This document shows, one piece after another, positions 1-7,324 of a stretch of DNA of 43,826 bases (positions within the stretch are counted from its first letter, which is position 1; each line of letters starts with the position of its first letter). The stretch covers positions 1 through 43,826 of the forward strand of contig JAISKM010000023.1 of assembly GCA_031261285.1 (NCBI GenBank), given 5' to 3'. A model generated the notes under the pieces. It did not search any database and was not told the DNA's origin. It was given only the letters and a program-made list of their open reading frames with translations. This DNA comes from Candidatus Symbiothrix sp. (GTDB taxonomy: Bacteria; Bacteroidota; Bacteroidia; Bacteroidales; Azobacteroidaceae). Position numbers and translations under genes: made by a program.

Positions 1-157
1 ATTCTTTAAAAATACGCATTAATTCATCCTTAGAACTTTCCTTTTTGTGATGTTCTTGTTGATTTTTAATGTAATTGATTATGCTTTCTTTATCTTTAAA
101 AGAATACGTAAATGCAGCATATCCTTCTTCCCAGGTAGTGTTTATTTTTGATAATTC
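1..157 (-). pseudogene. IS200/RAYT-like transposase fragment
   Basis: The minus strand encodes a peptide with the hallmark of the C-terminal half of IS200-like / REP-associated tyrosine transposases: TWEEGYAAFTYSFKDKES, then YIKNQQEHHKKESSKDE. In this family the W-(Q/E)-E-G-Y-x-A-F motif and the YI-x-NQ-x-x-HH motif lie just before the C-terminus. The frame runs off the left edge. To the right the frame stays open through palindromic DNA to an in-frame stop near 236, and no HUH motif or plausible start is seen, so the 5' half is missing or replaced. It is probably a remnant, although the full gene state cannot be judged from a partial copy. Confidence 0.6.
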
Positions 158-299
158 AACCCCTCTTCGGGGGTTGCGCAAGGGAGAGAGTTGTGCTTTA
201 CCCCCAGTCGCCCTATCGGGCTTCACTGGGGGTTAATCATATTCAAGACCTTCGGTCTTTGCAAACACAGGGTTTTACTGGTGAGCCCCCTTTAAGGGG
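158..299. repeat. cluster of REP-like palindromes
   Basis: Four hairpin-forming palindromes lie next to the transposase remnant: AACCCC/GGGGTT (158-163 with 170-175), ACCCCCAGT/ACTGGGGGT (200-208 with 225-233) with an inner GCCC/GGGC, AAGACC/GGTCTT (245-250 with 254-259), and CCCC-TTTAA-GGGG (287-299). Clusters of this kind accompany RAYT transposases in other bacteria. Positions 262-283 also match, inverted and with one mismatch, a stretch at 6333-6354. From 300 to about 383 I see only AT-rich spacer. Confidence 0.55.
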
Positions 300-383
300 T
301 TGGGGGTAATATTGCGGATAATCATTTTAAATTTTTAAGACAAGAGGCTTTTTCTTAATTTTTGAAAACTTCGTGCCGATTTA

Positions 384-415
384 TTTGGATTGTAACTAAA
401 AAATAGTTACCTTTG
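384..415 (+). promoter_or_regulatory. hicAB-1 promoter with inverted-repeat operator
   Basis: A -33-like TTTG (384-387) and a -7 box TACCTTTG (408-415) are 20 bp apart, as expected for Bacteroidota sigma-ABfr promoters. A perfect inverted repeat, GTAACTA-N5-TAGTTAC (392-410), fills the spacer and overlaps the -7 box. The same arrangement precedes the second hicA at 6649-6680, so it is the likely autoregulatory operator bound by HicB. Confidence 0.75.
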
Positions 416-432
416 CAAAAATTTAGATAAAT

Positions 433-711
433 ATGGGTTCACATGAAAAGTTATTAGAGCGATTTTTAAGGCTTCCAAAAGATTTCAGTTGGGAAGAATT
501 GAGCCGTTTACTTAGCAAATACGGCTATGTTCAAAATAACAAGGGGAAAACATCCGGTTCGCGGGTTGTTTTTGAAAAGGAGGATTCGGCAATATCACTT
601 GACTTGCACAAACCTCATCCGAAAAACATTCTCAAACCCTATCAAATGAAGGACGTTTGGGAATTTTTGCAAAGAATTGAAGTGATAAAAAAAGAAACGG
701 ACACAATCTAA
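433..711 (+). CDS. hicA: HicA-family mRNA interferase toxin (copy 1)
   Basis: A 92-residue protein of the HicA/YcfA family, small double-stranded-RNA-binding-like ribonucleases that cleave mRNA when not neutralised by HicB. Visible family features are the N-terminal helix with PKDFSWEELSRLL, the central glycine-rich turn NKGKTSGSRV (residues about 36-45) and the catalytic histidine region DLHKPHP (about 57-63). It is followed 14 bp downstream by hicB, the usual toxin-first order. It has a close paralogue at 6695-6958 with the same promoter and operator. The start is the first ATG after the -7 box at 408-415. Confidence 0.85.
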   Translation: MGSHEKLLERFLRLPKDFSWEELSRLLSKYGYVQNNKGKTSGSRVVFEKEDSAISLDLHKPHPKNILKPYQMKDVWEFLQRIEVIKKETDTI

Positions 712-725
712 TAAATAACAGTAGT

Positions 726-1067
726 ATGGAAAATATATTAAAGTACAAAGATTTTATTGCAACGGTAAAGTATAGTGAAGAAGATGAAGCCTTTGTTGGA
801 AGGATTGAGGGGATTAAATCAGTCGTTTCATTTGAGGGACAAAGTGTTGCAGAATTGAAAGAGGCTTTTCAAGAAGCTGTTAAAAGTTACCTCGCTTTTT
901 GTAGGAGAAAAGGCATTGCTGACGCTCAAAAATCGTATACAGGCATATTCAACGTGCGTATTAATTCCGACTTGCACCGAAAGGCTGCGATAACAGCCAA
1001 ATCCAAAGGAACAACGCTGAACGCATTTGTCAAGGAAGCTATCGAGAAAAGAATGGAATTTGCATGA
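726..1067 (+). CDS. hicB: HicB-family antitoxin (copy 1)
   Basis: A 113-residue antitoxin. Residues about 1-60 form the HicB partial RNase-H-like fold (DFIATVKYSEEDEAFVGRI, then a SFEGQSVAELKEAF helix) that blocks HicA. Residues about 75-113 look like a ribbon-helix-helix DNA-binding module (FNVRINSDLHRKAAITAKSK, then TTLNAFVKEAIEKRM). The family normally represses its own operon, and the GTAACTA inverted repeat at 392-410 is the obvious target. The gene ends 30 bp before the convergent argF'. Confidence 0.85.
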   Translation: MENILKYKDFIATVKYSEEDEAFVGRIEGIKSVVSFEGQSVAELKEAFQEAVKSYLAFCRRKGIADAQKSYTGIFNVRINSDLHRKAAITAKSKGTTLNAFVKEAIEKRMEFA

Positions 1068-1097
1068 TGTGAAGAAATAAATCAACTGCCACCGCCC

Positions 1098-2051
1098 TTA
1101 CAATGCTTCCAGCATCCGTTTGATGACCACTTCGGCGGCAATTTCGCGGTTGGCGGCCTCTTGGATGACGATGGATTGGGGACTTTCGATGACGTCGTCG
1201 GTCACAATCATGTTGCGGCGCACGGGCAGGCAGTGCATGAATTTGGCGTTGCCGGTTAATGCCATTTTGGCTGTGTCGACCGTCCATGCAGGATCTTTGC
1301 TGAGGATGTGTCCGTAGTGAGGATCGGCGAATGCCGACCAGTTTTTCGCGTAAATGAAGTCGGCGCCTTCAAACGCTTTCGCTTGATCGTATTCTATTTT
1401 GGCGTCGCGCACAAACCGGGAGGCTAATTCGTAGCCCTTTGGGTGCGTAATCACAAAATCCACATCGGCTTCGTTCATAAAGTCGGCAAACGAATTGGGC
1501 ACGGCTTGCGGCAAGGCTTTGGGGTGAGGTGCCCACGTCAGCACCACTTTCGGACGCGCTTTCGTCTTGTGTTCCTCAATCGTAATCAGGTCGGCAAACG
1601 CTTGCAGCGGGTGCGTCGTGGCACCTTCCATGCTGAAAACCGGTCTACCGGAATAGTTTATAAACTGCTGAATAATTTTTTCACTGTAGTCGTCCGCCTT
1701 ATTTTCAAAGGTCGCAAACGCACGCACACCAATGATGTCGCAATAGCAACCCATCACCGGAATCGCCTCCAAGAGGTGTTCCGACTTATCGCCGTCCATG
1801 ATCACGCCGCGTTCGGTCTCCAATTTCCATGCTCCCTGGTTCACGTCGAGCACCATCGTGTTCATACCGAGGTTCATGCCCGCTTTTTGGGTGCTCAACC
1901 GGGTGCGCAAACTCGAATTGAAAAACACCATCAGCAAGGTCTTATTTTCGCCGAGTGCCTTGTAGGCAAATCTGTTTTTTTTCACTTCGAGCGCCTCCTG
2001 AATAGCAATTTTCAGGTCGCCCAAATCTTTCACATTGGTGTATGTTCTCAT
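1098..2051 (-). CDS. argF': N-acyl(succinyl/acetyl)-L-ornithine carbamoyltransferase
   Basis: A 317-residue transcarbamylase of arginine synthesis that in Bacteroidota acts on an acylated ornithine rather than free ornithine. The carbamoyl-phosphate motif appears as FFNSSLRTRLST (residues 43-54), and the C-terminal HCLPVRR is intact. The whole sequence resembles the Bacteroides fragilis succinylornithine enzyme. The position that discriminates acyl group (Pro90 in the succinyl enzyme, Glu92 in the acetyl enzyme, from memory of published structures) is Ser90 here, in MDGDKSEH. I start at MRTYTNVKDLGDL because the family begins there; an ATG 27 bp upstream would overlap the preceding gene. It follows the SPOR gene by 8 bp. 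Confidence 0.85.
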   Translation of the reverse strand: MRTYTNVKDLGDLKIAIQEALEVKKNRFAYKALGENKTLLMVFFNSSLRTRLSTQKAGMNLGMNTMVLDVNQGAWKLETERGVIMDGDKSEHLLEAIPVMGCYCDIIGVRAFATFENKADDYSEKIIQQFINYSGRPVFSMEGATTHPLQAFADLITIEEHKTKARPKVVLTWAPHPKALPQAVPNSFADFMNEADVDFVITHPKGYELASRFVRDAKIEYDQAKAFEGADFIYAKNWSAFADPHYGHILSKDPAWTVDTAKMALTGNAKFMHCLPVRRNMIVTDDVIESPQSIVIQEAANREIAAEVVIKRMLEAL

Positions 2052-2059
2052 TTTTTTAT

Positions 2060-2800
2060 TTATTGAAAAAGAATCCACGCATCCTTATATTGGGGGCGTT
2101 CTTTTTTGAATACGGTTAGAAAATCATCCGCATCCTGTTTTGTATCAAACTTACAAGCAGAAATGCCGAATCCGCGTTTCAGGGTCATCAATTGAGCCTC
2201 CGGAAATGCCGTTTTTTGGAGGCGTTTCAATTCTTCTTGCGCCTCTGTTTCCGTCGACAAGGACGCCACAATCATATAATAAGCCGGTTTCTCAGGAACG
2301 GCTGCAGTGTTTGACTTCGCAATAGAATCTGTTTTTTGTTCCAAAACAGGCAGCTCTGTTTCCTCTAATGATTGAGCATCAGCAGGTTGCGTAATATGTA
2401 ATTTCTCCTTCAAAACAGACCAAGCAGGCGAGATGAGCGGTGCAGCAACTATGCATAGCAGTAACAACAATAGCACAGATATGATAGCTGCCGGCCAATA
2501 GTTTGTATGATGCTCTTTCTCAGGAGCGGGAGTAAGCGATTCGGTCGCCTGTGATTCGACCATTTGTGATTTGACCGTTTGTGATTTGTTCACCGGCGAT
2601 TCGGAGTTGGGCGATTCGGAGTTGGGCGAATGCGATTCCTCCCCCTCCAATAACCGGTAATTGGTAATTGGTAATTGTATTTCTGCGAGCGTAGGCATAT
2701 AAAAATTGCTCAAACCATAGTTGTCCGCCTCGTATCCGGCGGGTACGACGGGTGGTGAAAACAGTCCGTTAGGCTTTATGCGTTTATTTTTTTCATCCAT
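2060..2800 (-). CDS. SPOR-domain membrane protein
   Basis: A 246-residue protein with a proline- and serine-rich N-terminal half, one transmembrane helix (about residues 101-122, AAIISVLLLLLLCIVAAPLI) and a C-terminal SPOR fold (about 172-246, starting at YYMIVASL). SPOR domains bind denuded septal peptidoglycan, so a role in division or envelope maintenance is likely. Residues before the helix contain near-repeats such as NSESPNSES that come from repetitive DNA (see 2651-2677). The chosen ATG at 2800 overlaps the cdsA stop by 8 bp; a start 27 bp further upstream is possible but would overlap cdsA more. Confidence 0.7.
   Translation of the reverse strand: MDEKNKRIKPNGLFSPPVVPAGYEADNYGLSNFYMPTLAEIQLPITNYRLLEGEESHSPNSESPNSESPVNKSQTVKSQMVESQATESLTPAPEKEHHTNYWPAAIISVLLLLLLCIVAAPLISPAWSVLKEKLHITQPADAQSLEETELPVLEQKTDSIAKSNTAAVPEKPAYYMIVASLSTETEAQEELKRLQKTAFPEAQLMTLKRGFGISACKFDTKQDADDFLTVFKKERPQYKDAWILFQ
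2651..2677. repeat. 7-bp-period repeat within SPOR gene
   Basis: Nearly four TAAYYGG units in tandem, encoding the peptide LPITNYRLL on the minus strand. The same phrase, LPITDYRLL, occurs in the CdsA insert made by the 3411-3508 array. Confidence 0.7.
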
Positions 2801-3719
2801 AACAGCAACAATAAAAAACGACTGCATACACCGCCAACAACAAACTGTCGAAGCGGTCTAAAAATCCTCCGTGACCCGGCAAGGCATTACCCGAATCTTT
2901 GATATTTAGATTACGTTTAATCAGTGATTCCACTAAATCGCCCCAAACACTAAACAACGCCACTAACAGTGCCAATGCCAACCATATACAGTGAGCAGTG
3001 AGCAGTGAGCAGTGAGCAGTGACCAGTGAGCAGTGAGCAGTGACCAATAATGAGGGGGCTGTGTTGGCAAAAATTAGCGATGAAAGTCCGGCAAAAAACA
3101 GTCCGCCCCAAAAGCCTTCCCACGATTTTTTCGGTGAGATGCGTTCTATCAATCGGTGTTTTCCAAATTTCACACCTATGATGTAGGCACCTGTATCGTT
3201 CATCCAAATAAAGACGAATAGTGCCAAAACCAAAGTTGGATCATAGCTTCTCCCGGAGAAAGCCAGGAAATTGAGTAACGACAATGGCAAAGCAATATAA
3301 ATTTGTCCTAAAAAAATAGCCCCCAAATTAGCAACCGGATTGGATTTTTTGGCATAAAGTTCCGCGACCAACACACTCACAATATATAACAAATAAAAAC
3401 CAAAAACCAATAACCGGTAATCGGTAATCGGTAACTGATAACCGGTAACTGGTAACTGGTAACCGATAACCGGTAACTGATAACTGATAACTGATAACTG
3501 ATAACTGATAATGAATAAAATCAATCCCCCCAAACAGTGGTGCAACCGATTGATAGATAGATTTTTATGCGTATTTAGCAAGCCATAAAATTCCCACAAA
3601 CAACACACCGTTACCAATGCAAACAGCGCGCCAAAAGTGTATGGACCGCCAAGAATGCCACCCACAATCACGAGTACATAAATGAAACCCGTTAGCGACC
3701 GTATTACACTGTTTTTCAT
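2793..3719 (-). CDS. cdsA: phosphatidate cytidylyltransferase with repeat-encoded inserts
   Basis: Makes CDP-diacylglycerol from phosphatidate and CTP at the inner membrane, the branch point of phospholipid synthesis. The CDP-synthase signature is present near the C-terminus (KRNLNIKDSGNALPGHGGFLDR), together with many membrane helices and ISPKKSWEG. At 308 residues it is longer than usual because two 7-bp-period arrays encode in-frame inserts: SYQLPVI-like heptapeptides (residues about 70-104) and TAHCSL-like heptapeptides (about 224-244). Both sit at hydrophobic or loop positions and leave the signature intact, so the enzyme is probably active. Gene order rsfS-ftsH-cdsA is common in Bacteroidota. 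Confidence 0.9.
   Translation of the reverse strand: MKNSVIRSLTGFIYVLVIVGGILGGPYTFGALFALVTVCCLWEFYGLLNTHKNLSINRLHHCLGGLILFIISYQLSVISYQLPVIGYQLPVTGYQLPITDYRLLVFGFYLLYIVSVLVAELYAKKSNPVANLGAIFLGQIYIALPLSLLNFLAFSGRSYDPTLVLALFVFIWMNDTGAYIIGVKFGKHRLIERISPKKSWEGFWGGLFFAGLSSLIFANTAPSLLVTAHCSLVTAHCSLLTAHCIWLALALLVALFSVWGDLVESLIKRNLNIKDSGNALPGHGGFLDRFDSLLLAVYAVVFYCCCYG
2991..3046. repeat. eight GTGAGCA heptad units inside cdsA
   Basis: Eight consecutive units of GTGAGCA or GTGACCA. Because 7 bp is not a multiple of 3, the encoded peptide repeats every seven residues and all three phases are used. Confidence 0.9.
3411..3508. repeat. fourteen TAACYGR heptad units inside cdsA
   Basis: Fourteen tandem 7-bp units, variants of TAACCGG, TAATCGG, TAACTGG and TAACTGA. 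They encode about 32 residues of YQLPV-type repeat in CdsA. Confidence 0.9.
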
Positions 3720-3723
3720 CTTG

Positions 3724-3837
3724 TCATTGCGGGCTTGACCCGCAATCCCCTATTTAATTAAATCTGCATTTCCATTCCGTTAGGAATGATAGCCCGGCAG
3801 AAAAAATGTCCTCTCTCGTACCTGCATGCCGTAGGTA
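3724..3837. repeat. palindromic repeats between ftsH and cdsA
   Basis: Three palindromes lie in this 125-bp gap: the REP-like ATTGCGGG-CTTGA-CCCGCAAT (3726-3746), CATTCC-GTTA-GGAATG (3773-3788) and TACCT-N9-AGGTA (3819-3837). The first recurs in cysS and around the YggS-family gene. Confidence 0.75.
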
Positions 3838-3844
3838 TGCAACC

Positions 3845-5845
3845 TTAATCCTCCTGCGGCGTTTCGCCCAACACTTCCGTATTGGCGTCGGGCTCGATCA
3901 AACCTTGCTGTTGCAGGATTTCTTGAGAACGCGACAACCATTGGCGCTTGCCGAAAATTTTCTCCAAATCGTCGGAATAGATAACCTCTTTTTCCAAAAG
4001 TAAATCTGCTAATTCCTTGTGCGCCAACTTATTCTGCGTCAAAATTTCTTTGGCGCGAGTATATTGTTCTTGAATAATCCGTTTCACTTCCTGGTCAATC
4101 AGCGTTGCCGTTTCGTCGCTATACGGTTTCGTGAATGTACCCCAATCCTGACCACTCGAATCGTAATAATTCAGATTTGCCAAACGTTCGCTCATGCCGT
4201 AATACACGACCATAGCGTAGGCTTGTTTGGTCACTTTTTCCAAATCGTTGGCAGCACCGGTCGAAATTTTTCCGGTCGACAATTCTTCGGCTGCACGACC
4301 GCCCAACGTGGCGCACATCTCGTCCTGAAGCTGTTGATAAGTAGTAATCTGACGTTCTTCCGGCATATACCAGGCAGCGCCCAGACTTTTTCCGCGCGGC
4401 ACAATCGTGACTTTCACCAGCGGATTGGCATGCTCCAACATCCAGCTGAGGGTCGCGTGACCGGCTTCGTGAAGGGCAATCGTCTGGCGTTCTTCCAACG
4501 TCGTGATCTTGGATTTTTTCTCCAATCCCGCCACAATGCGGTCTACGGCATTCATGAAATCTTCGCGTTTCACAACCGTGGCGCCGTTTCGGGCTGCAAT
4601 CAAAGCAGCTTCGTTACATACATTGGCGATGTCGGCACCCGAAAATCCGGGTGTTTGACGTGCTAAAAACGCGGTGTCAACTGTTTCGTCTATCTTGATG
4701 TCGCGCAAATGCACGATAAAAATCTCTTTCCGGTCGTTCAATTCGGGCAAATCTACGTGAATCTGACGATCGAATCGTCCGGCGCGTAACAACGCCTTGT
4801 CCAAAATGTCGGCACGGTTAGTTGCTGCCAGGATAATGACACCGCTGTTGGTACCGAAACCGTCCATTTCCGTCAACAACTGATTGAGCGTATTTTCGCG
4901 CTCATCGTTGCCACCCATTGCTGCGTTGCGTCCACGTGCCCGTCCTACCGCATCAATTTCGTCGATAAACACGATACACGGTGCTTTTTCTTTGGCTTTG
5001 CGAAACAGGTCGCGCACACGCGAAGCCCCTACGCCCACAAACATTTCCACAAAATCCGAACCCGACAACGAGAAAAACGGAACGTCTGCCTCGCCGGCTA
5101 CGGCTTTTGCCAGCAACGTTTTACCGGTTCCCGGAGGGCCAACCAGCAACGCGCCTGTTGGAATTTTCGCTCCTAACTTTGTGTATTTTTCAGGATTTTT
5201 CAAAAAATCCACGATTTCTTCTACTTCTTGCTTCGCTTCCGAAAGTCCGGCAACATCTTTGAATGTGGTTTTTTTAGTGGCAGTTGCTGATTTGTCGTAC
5301 ATCTGCGCTTTGGAGTTGCCCACGCCAAAAATGCCGCCGGCACCACCTCCGCCACCCATTTTGCGCATCACCCAAACCCACAACAAGACAAAAAACAGGA
5401 TAGGCAACAGGTTGCCCAATAGATTCAACCAAATACTTCCGCCTTCTTCATATTTGACGGTGGCATCAATATTGTATTGTTCCCTCGTTTTGTCGTAAAA
5501 ATCTGAAAACCGGTCTGCGGACGGAAGAATTGTTCGCACCGTTGGTTTTGTCGTTTCGCCGGTCCAGCTATTGGTAGTCGTTGCCGGCACGCTGTCGCCA
5601 AACACCTCTTTGGCGCAGTCGGGCTTCACTTCGGCAATTACCAAATTTTCTTTGAGGTTGACCGTCATTTTTGAAAAGTCATTTTCGCGCGTATAGCGTT
5701 GAAAATCAGACCAGTCGATTTGTTTTTCGGATGGCAGCGTATCTTTATTGGTAAAAAATAAGAACGCTAACACACCCAAAATAATGAGATACACCCAGTT
5801 CGGGTCGAATTTCATCTTTTTATTTTTTTTCTTCGTTGTATTCAT
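3845..5845 (-). CDS. ftsH: ATP-dependent zinc metalloprotease FtsH
   Basis: A 666-residue membrane-anchored AAA+ protease that degrades misfolded or regulatory proteins. In order: a first membrane helix (about 17-34), a periplasmic domain, a second helix (about 142-162, [15 protein letters not shown]), a glycine-rich linker, Walker A GPPGTGKT (about 235), Walker B VFIDEID (about 290), the second region of homology with [17 protein letters not shown], and the zinc motif HEAGH (about 458). Length is normal for Bacteroidota. The ATG overlaps the rsfS stop by four bases (ATGA), which indicates translational coupling. Confidence 0.97.
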   Translation of the reverse strand: MNTTKKKNKKMKFDPNWVYLIILGVLAFLFFTNKDTLPSEKQIDWSDFQRYTRENDFSKMTVNLKENLVIAEVKPDCAKEVFGDSVPATTTNSWTGETTKPTVRTILPSADRFSDFYDKTREQYNIDATVKYEEGGSIWLNLLGNLLPILFFVLLWVWVMRKMGGGGGAGGIFGVGNSKAQMYDKSATATKKTTFKDVAGLSEAKQEVEEIVDFLKNPEKYTKLGAKIPTGALLVGPPGTGKTLLAKAVAGEADVPFFSLSGSDFVEMFVGVGASRVRDLFRKAKEKAPCIVFIDEIDAVGRARGRNAAMGGNDERENTLNQLLTEMDGFGTNSGVIILAATNRADILDKALLRAGRFDRQIHVDLPELNDRKEIFIVHLRDIKIDETVDTAFLARQTPGFSGADIANVCNEAALIAARNGATVVKREDFMNAVDRIVAGLEKKSKITTLEERQTIALHEAGHATLSWMLEHANPLVKVTIVPRGKSLGAAWYMPEERQITTYQQLQDEMCATLGGRAAEELSTGKISTGAANDLEKVTKQAYAMVVYYGMSERLANLNYYDSSGQDWGTFTKPYSDETATLIDQEVKRIIQEQYTRAKEILTQNKLAHKELADLLLEKEVIYSDDLEKIFGKRQWLSRSQEILQQQGLIEPDANTEVLGETPQED

Positions 5846-6201
5846 AAATCATCAGGAATTTCGGTTGTTTCGGCATCTGCCCATAAATTTTCCAAACTGT
5901 AAAAATTACGCAGTTCCGGCACGAAAATATGCACAATCACTGTTCCATAATCCATTGCAACCCATTGGGCTTCCTGCATACCAATAGCACCTAACGGTTT
6001 TTCTTTCAAATCGTCGGCCACCCTGTCCCAAACACTATCCGACAATGCAGACACCTGCGTTGGCGTATTTCCCTGTGCCACAATGAAATAGTTACAAATC
6101 GAGCCTTCCAATTGAGAAACGTCCAACGTCACGATTTTCTGACCTTTTTTCTCTTGCAGCGCCTCCACTACCTTATTAACCAATATTTTTGTTTCGTTCA
6201 T
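5842..6201 (-). CDS. rsfS: ribosome silencing factor RsfS
   Basis: A 119-residue RsfS/Iojap-family protein, which binds ribosomal protein uL14 and blocks subunit joining during starvation. Family motifs are IVTLDVSQLEGSICNYFIVAQGNTPTQV, then EAQWVAMDYGTVIVHIF. It is the first gene of the rsfS-ftsH transcript; a -7 box lies at 6225-6232. Confidence 0.92.
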   Translation of the reverse strand: MNETKILVNKVVEALQEKKGQKIVTLDVSQLEGSICNYFIVAQGNTPTQVSALSDSVWDRVADDLKEKPLGAIGMQEAQWVAMDYGTVIVHIFVPELRNFYSLENLWADAETTEIPDDL

Positions 6202-6224
6202 GTTCGCTTTATATAATTAAGGTG

Positions 6225-6232
6225 CAAAGTTA
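6225..6232 (-). promoter_or_regulatory. -7 box for rsfS-ftsH
   Basis: TAACTTTG on the minus strand, 24 bp before the rsfS start. Confidence 0.65.
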
Positions 6233-6423
6233 CAATATTTTTTTGAACTAACAAGTGAAAATGATAGAAGTCAGCGCAATCGCATCAAAAATTGACAATG
6301 TTGCTCTCGGACTACGGTTACTTAGCCGGATTCACCAGTAAAACCCTGCGTTTGAATTACAAGCACATCGCCGCTCTCGGAGGGAGCGGGTTTGACTCTA
6401 TACTGAATTGTCTTTTAGTGGCG
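6233..6423. other. intergenic segment with shared repeat and hairpin
   Basis: Between the rsfS promoter and tRNA-Arg. Positions 6333-6354 match 262-283 (inverted, one mismatch) through the core CACCAGTAAAACCCTG. A hairpin CCGCTC/GAGCGG spans 6371-6389. A 42-codon frame (6298-6426) crosses it but ends inside the tRNA and is not supported as a gene. Confidence 0.45.
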
Positions 6424-6498
6424 TGATCCGGTTGGGATTCGAACCCAAGACCCACAGCTTAGAAGGCTGTTGCTCTAATCCAACTGAGCTACCGGACC
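6424..6498 (-). tRNA. tRNA-Arg (anticodon UCU)
   Basis: A 75-nt cloverleaf: acceptor GGTCCGG/CCGGATC with one G-U pair, D stem GCTC/GAGC, anticodon stem ACAGC/GCTGT with loop CTTCTAA (anticodon TCT), T arm TTGGG-TTCGAAT-CCCAA, discriminator A. CCA is not encoded. A -7 box TACCTTTG lies just upstream at 6516-6523. Confidence 0.95.
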
Positions 6499-6515
6499 AA
6501 TGCGATTTGCGGGTG

Positions 6516-6523
6516 CAAAGGTA
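6516..6523 (-). promoter_or_regulatory. -7 box for tRNA-Arg(UCU)
   Basis: TACCTTTG on the minus strand, 17 bp before the mature 5' end of the tRNA. Confidence 0.7.
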
Positions 6524-6536
6524 CTAAATAATTTTG

Positions 6537-6564
6537 AGTTATAAATTATAAGTTATGAGTTATT
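6537..6564. repeat. 7-bp-period array (AGTTATA type)
   Basis: Four units: AGTTATA, AATTATA, AGTTATG, AGTTATT. Intergenic, between tRNA-Arg and the second hicAB operator. Confidence 0.7.
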
Positions 6565-6648
6565 TTGTAAAAAGTGATTTAAAGGGTGCTTAAGTTAATT
6601 ATTGGCAAATTATAACAAATAATATTCAGATTATTTTTTTACAAACTA

Positions 6649-6680
6649 TTTGCAGATGTAACTAAAAATAGTTACCTTTG
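6649..6680 (+). promoter_or_regulatory. hicAB-2 promoter with inverted-repeat operator
   Basis: TTTG (6649-6652), a 20-bp spacer and -7 box TACCTTTG (6673-6680). The inverted repeat GTAACTA-N4-TAGTTAC (6658-6675) overlaps the -7 box exactly as at 392-410, with a spacer one base shorter. Confidence 0.75.
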
Positions 6681-6694
6681 CAAAAATATTTGAG

Positions 6695-6958
6695 ATGAGT
6701 ACAAAAGATAAATTGATAAAACGGTTTTGTGAACTTCCAAAAGACTTTACTTTTGATGAGTTGGCGAAATTATTAAATGGTTTAGGGTATGAAATAAGCA
6801 ATAAAGGTAAAACTTCAGGCTCACGTGTGAGGTTTTCTAATGCCGAATTAAAATTAATCATTGATATTCATAAACCTCACACATCCGGAAGCCCGATTAA
6901 AGAAACTGCATTGAAAGATGTATATAATAAGTTGGTTACAAACGGTTTAATTAAATAA
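6695..6958 (+). CDS. hicA: HicA-family mRNA interferase toxin (copy 2)
   Basis: An 87-residue paralogue of the 433-711 toxin. Shared blocks are LPKDFTFDELAKLL, NKGKTSGSRVRF and the histidine motif DIHKPH; the C-terminal helices differ. The pair order, spacing (15 bp to hicB) and operator are also shared, which points to duplication of the whole cassette or two insertions of related cassettes. It is unclear whether each antitoxin neutralises only its own toxin. Confidence 0.85.
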   Translation: MSTKDKLIKRFCELPKDFTFDELAKLLNGLGYEISNKGKTSGSRVRFSNAELKLIIDIHKPHTSGSPIKETALKDVYNKLVTNGLIK

Positions 6959-6973
6959 AAAGGAGGACTAATT

Positions 6974-7318
6974 ATGGACAAATTAGAATATAAAGGCTAT
7001 TATGGCAGCATTGAATACAGCAAAGAAGATAAAATGTTATACGGCAAAGTTTTAGGTTTGGCTAAAGATTGTATCAGCTATGAGGGAAGCAGTGTTGAAG
7101 AGTTAGAAAACGATTTTAAAGCCGGTATAGACAGTTACATTGAAGGCTGCAAAGAATTAGGAATTGAACCTCGCAAGGCTTACAATGGCATCTTGAATAT
7201 CAGAATCCCATCAGAAATTCATTGCAAAGTGGCTATTATAGCAGAACATAAAGGCACGAGCATCAATGCTCTTATTAAAGAAGCGATTGAGCATAGCATG
7301 GAATTACAACTTGCTTAG
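6974..7318 (+). CDS. hicB: HicB-family antitoxin (copy 2)
   Basis: A 114-residue antitoxin aligned throughout with copy 1: YYGSIEYSKEDKMLYGKVLGL, SYEGSSVEELENDFKAGI, then the ribbon-helix-helix-like tail NIRIPSEIHCKVAIIAEHKG and ALIKEAIEHSM. The first domain should bind HicA and the tail should bind the GTAACTA inverted repeat at 6658-6675. It ends 6 bp from the convergent GH3 gene. Confidence 0.85.
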   Translation: MDKLEYKGYYGSIEYSKEDKMLYGKVLGLAKDCISYEGSSVEELENDFKAGIDSYIEGCKELGIEPRKAYNGILNIRIPSEIHCKVAIIAEHKGTSINALIKEAIEHSMELQLA

Positions 7319-7324
7319 AGGTTT

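Noticed and set aside
1443..2066. Long plus-strand frames opposite argF', ftsH, gyrB and pepD
   Set aside because: They are antisense shadows of strongly conserved genes with codon bias mirrored from the real strand.
2991..3508. CRISPR array
   Set aside because: Repeats are 7 bp, contiguous, without spacers, and lie within cdsA; no cas genes are in the window.
6298..6426. A 42-codon plus-strand frame before tRNA-Arg
   Set aside because: It ends inside the tRNA gene, crosses repeat DNA and resembles no protein I know.
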